From Fidelibacterota bacterium (GTDB lineage: Bacteria > Fidelibacterota > Marinisomatia > Marinisomatales > TCS55), in contig JAAZYT010000100.1 of the NCBI GenBank assembly GCA_014239505.1, positions 1-42,432 of the forward strand: a stretch of 42,432 nt of DNA. Direction: 5' to 3'. Positions within the stretch are counted from its first letter, which is position 1. Each line of letters opens with the position of its first letter. The notes beneath the pieces are model-generated. The model ran no database searches, was not told the origin of the DNA, and saw nothing but the letters and a program-made list of their open reading frames with translations. A program made the translations under genes and the position numbers. Shown here in pieces: positions 39,706 to 42,432 of the stretch.

Positions 39706-41394
39706 TTAATTAACAATTTCTTTTAATACCCATCCTTTTGGATCAATAGTACCTTTTACTAATGGTTTTTTATCAAAATCAAATTTGAAAGTATTTACAT
39801 TTTTTCCTAGATTTATTTCTCTACAATCATTATACCAGCAAATTTCAGTTGGAATTTCAAATATTGGCCATTCTTTTTTTTGTACTTGAGTAATTTTAAT
39901 ATTTAGAGTTTCCTTGCTTCCAGATTTTATTTCCCAATCTTCTTCATATAAAAAGCGTGGGTACCCAGGTTTGAAAATCCATTGTTCAAAAAACCAATCT
40001 AATGATTCACCAGAGACATCTTCCATTATTCTCTGAAATTGTTCAGTTAGAACTGATTTGTGAATATAGGTTTTATAATATTCTCGAATTCCTTCAAAAA
40101 ATATTTTATCTCCTAAATATCCACGTAGCATATGTAATACCCATCCACCTTTTGGATAATTATTTGAATTTAATAACTTAAATAGATCTTTTTGCTCATA
40201 GTCAATAATTGGTCTATTTGAGACTTTAGAGTTAATAACTCGATTCAAACTACTTTTCATTTTTTTATCGAAAGATTCTTTTCCATCTGCATTCTCAAAA
40301 AATAACGCTCCAAAATATGTAGCGAAACCTTCTGATAACCATAGGTGATGCCAATTTTCTTCAGTTACAGCATCACCAAACCATTGATGAGCTATTTCAT
40401 GAGAAACGGTACCTTCAATATTTCTTCCATCAGCAATTCCTTTTTCAGAGTAAAAAATAGCAGAAGCATTTTCCATTCCACCAAAACGAGTTGAAGTTTG
40501 AACGTTGGCCAATTTTTCATATGGAAAAGGACCAATTAAATTTGTGAAGTAATCAACCATTTTATCTGCACGTTTAAATGATTTTTTTGCATTTTCAATA
40601 TCTTCTGGATAAACCCAATAAGTTACTTCAATACAACCATCCTCTCTCATTGAAGCAGGAGCGTTGCCACAAGCAGCAAGGCCGACAGTTCTTATTTCTA
40701 GATCTGCAGCACCAACAACCATGTTATAAGTTGGAATAGGAACATTCACTTTCCAAGACCAAGTTAAACGATCTTCTTTTGGTCCAATTGCATTATTGAT
40801 AGTTTTTGTTGGTTTACCCCACGAATAACCATTTGCAATTACTTTCCATTTCTTAGGAGCATGGATTTTATATGTAACTGTAGCTTTATCACTTGGATGA
40901 TCAATTGAAGGTAGCCAAAACCTAGTGCGATTAGGCCAATTATCTACAAAAATAGTTCGATTCCCATGTACATTGTTTCCAATTATTAATCCATCATCAG
41001 CTTTTCCGGAATAATGAACTTTGATGATAAGTGAATCACCATAATTATAACCATTTAGGTTTTTATCAATTATTCCTTTATCATATGAATAAGAAGAAAC
41101 AATATCATTAACATAAAAAGATTCAATCTTTAATCCAGTAAAGTCTAAGCGTAAATTAGGATTGTCTTTTTTTGAAACTAATTTAATAGCCACTTTAGCT
41201 TCAATAAAATTTGTCTTCTCGCCTAACCCAATCTCTATGCTGTAATGAAGAGCATCTAAATCTCCTTGATAATCATAGTTAGATGGAGCAATCCCAGCTT
41301 TAATAGGTTTTGGTTCTTGCCCAATTAATAAAGAAATACTAAAAAGAATAAATAATATTTTATAATTAAATATTTTTGAAATTTTACTCACCAA
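39706..41394 (-). CDS. M1-family aminopeptidase
   Basis: GGMENASAIF and HEIAHQWFGDAVTEENWHHLWLSEGFATYF; signal peptide. Start is TTG (41394) or GTG (41391), not AUG. Confidence 0.95.
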   Translation of the reverse strand: MVSKISKIFNYKILFILFSISLLIGQEPKPIKAGIAPSNYDYQGDLDALHYSIEIGLGEKTNFIEAKVAIKLVSKKDNPNLRLDFTGLKIESFYVNDIVSSYSYDKGIIDKNLNGYNYGDSLIIKVHYSGKADDGLIIGNNVHGNRTIFVDNWPNRTRFWLPSIDHPSDKATVTYKIHAPKKWKVIANGYSWGKPTKTINNAIGPKEDRLTWSWKVNVPIPTYNMVVGAADLEIRTVGLAACGNAPASMREDGCIEVTYWVYPEDIENAKKSFKRADKMVDYFTNLIGPFPYEKLANVQTSTRFGGMENASAIFYSEKGIADGRNIEGTVSHEIAHQWFGDAVTEENWHHLWLSEGFATYFGALFFENADGKESFDKKMKSSLNRVINSKVSNRPIIDYEQKDLFKLLNSNNYPKGGWVLHMLRGYLGDKIFFEGIREYYKTYIHKSVLTEQFQRIMEDVSGESLDWFFEQWIFKPGYPRFLYEEDWEIKSGSKETLNIKITQVQKKEWPIFEIPTEICWYNDCREINLGKNVNTFKFDFDKKPLVKGTIDPKGWVLKEIVN

Positions 41395-41590
41395 CTTTTT
41401 TTGTTTGTAGTATTAATTGTCTATTAGCAAAACCTTTAATCTCCCAACCTTGTCCACATTTCATATCTATAAAATCTAATATTTTAATCTCTTCCACTCT
41501 ATCATCACTTAATTTTATAAACATAATATTATTACCAACTAATATTGTATTCCCTGGTCCCCAACTACCTTGTTTACTTACTTCTCTCAT
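41384..41590 (-). CDS. Small hypothetical protein, 68 aa
   Basis: ATG start; overlaps the M1 start by 8-11 nt; same strand as its neighbours; no better ORF in this interval. Confidence 0.5.
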   Translation of the reverse strand: MREVSKQGSWGPGNTILVGNNIMFIKLSDDRVEEIKILDFIDMKCGQGWEIKGFANRQLILQTKKVGE

Positions 41591-41619
41591 TTAATTTATC
41601 CTTTTTTTAAAAAAATTTA

Positions 41620-41820
41620 TTATTTTTCTATTTTCATTAAAATCAAACCACTTATTAGTCCAAATATTCCACTGAAAGTGAAGAAAAGAATTAAAATAAA
41701 ATTTTCTAAATATTCACTTCCAAACAAAGGTTTTTGTGAAAAAATTGTAACTACCCATACTAAATGTCCAATTAAGTATGAAGTAAATGACAATGTTATA
41801 TAAAACCCTACTTTTTTCAT
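41620..41820 (-). CDS. Small membrane protein, 66 aa, two predicted TM helices
   Basis: Two hydrophobic segments (YITLSFTSYLIGHLVWVVTIF and FILILFFTFSGIFGLISGLIL). Confidence 0.55.
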   Translation of the reverse strand: MKKVGFYITLSFTSYLIGHLVWVVTIFSQKPLFGSEYLENFILILFFTFSGIFGLISGLILMKIEK

Positions 41821-41928
41821 AAAAGATTTTAGGAAAAATGTAGTTCAATTAATAGAGGTTAGATTTAAAAAAAATGAAAAAGAGAGATAAGTTTTATCAC
41901 CAATCAATTATAGATGGGTATGGTAATT

Positions 41929-42432
41929 CTAGGGTTGATTCAATATGAGATTTTTCCAAACCTTTTTTTCAAGTAAGTATAAATATTTATTATTTTTATC
42001 TAGGCTCAACTTTTTTCCACCAAGTTTTTCAATAGATTTTTGAGATCTATAATTTGTTTCCCAGATATCAAAGTAGACTTTATCTAAAAATTGAAAAATA
42101 TAATCCAACATTAATTTCTTTATCTGGTAGTTCATATGGGTACCCCAATATTGGTTAGAAATAAATGTATAACCAATTTTAATAGATAATTCTTCTTGAT
42201 TAAATGAATAATATCTTGTTGTTCCAATTATATCATTTATTTTTTTATCAATTATTGTATAACAACCCTCCATGTTGTTCAGACCACCATAAATATATTT
42301 TCTAAAATTATCCAACTTCCATCTATCTGAATCTAAATGTTGTTCCCATATAACTGGATTATTTCCAACGATATATAATTCTTCAAAATGTTTTTCTTGA
42401 GTTTGGATTAAACTGACAATGTCATTTTCTAA
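41929..42432 (-). CDS. GNAT-family (RimJ/RimL-like) acetyltransferase, 5' end truncated by window edge
   Basis: The track starts at an internal TTG (42315). The frame is open to 42432 and encodes LENDIVSLIQTQEKHFEELYIVGNNPVIWEQHLDSDRWKLDNFRKYIY, a typical Acetyltransf_3 N-terminal region. Confidence 0.78.
   Translation of the reverse strand, partial: LENDIVSLIQTQEKHFEELYIVGNNPVIWEQHLDSDRWKLDNFRKYIYGGLNNMEGCYTIIDKKINDIIGTTRYYSFNQEELSIKIGYTFISNQYWGTHMNYQIKKLMLDYIFQFLDKVYFDIWETNYRSQKSIEKLGGKKLSLDKNNKYLYLLEKKVWKNLILNQP

Noticed and set aside
1-41394. The two M1 peptidases as a tandem duplication
   Set aside because: They are 38 kb apart and their visible sequences differ substantially ([10 protein letters not shown] versus HEIAHQWFGD), so they are distant paralogues, not a recent duplication.
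1-42432. CRISPR array, tRNA, rRNA, integrase, transposase, toxin-antitoxin or phage genes
   Set aside because: I looked for these and saw no regularly spaced repeats, cloverleaf-type sequences or diagnostic protein motifs. A tRNAscan, Infernal/Rfam and CRISPR-finder run would be needed to exclude them formally.

Overview
This is an AT-rich bacterial chromosomal window (roughly 30% GC by eye). It is densely packed with conserved housekeeping and envelope genes, mostly on the minus strand and often overlapping by 1-8 nt. Recognisable genes include pyrE, pyrF, hflX, rsmB, fmt, def, yajC, holA, uppP, pgeF and a dsbD-like gene, a sigma/anti-sigma pair, a GGDEF protein, two M1 peptidases and a glycan-assembly cluster (flippase, YfhO-like protein, four glycosyltransferases, a methyltransferase and a CDP-alcohol phosphotransferase). 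The content suggests a marine FCB-group bacterium, perhaps Marinimicrobia/SAR406, but that is inference only. I found no rRNA, tRNA, CRISPR array, transposase or phage genes. I also found no convincing new defence or mobile system. The least explained sequence is the 217-bp convergent intergenic region 11546-11762. It holds an imperfect inverted repeat with arms of about 28-30 nt and decayed-looking coding fragments, next to a terminator-like hairpin overlapping the hflX stop codon. Other points worth checking: a stand-alone PASTA protein in the def-fmt-rsmB neighbourhood, a CDP-alcohol phosphotransferase with expanded motif spacing, a probably exported DUF255/YyaL protein, several likely wrong or non-AUG starts, and two CDSs cut by the window edges.
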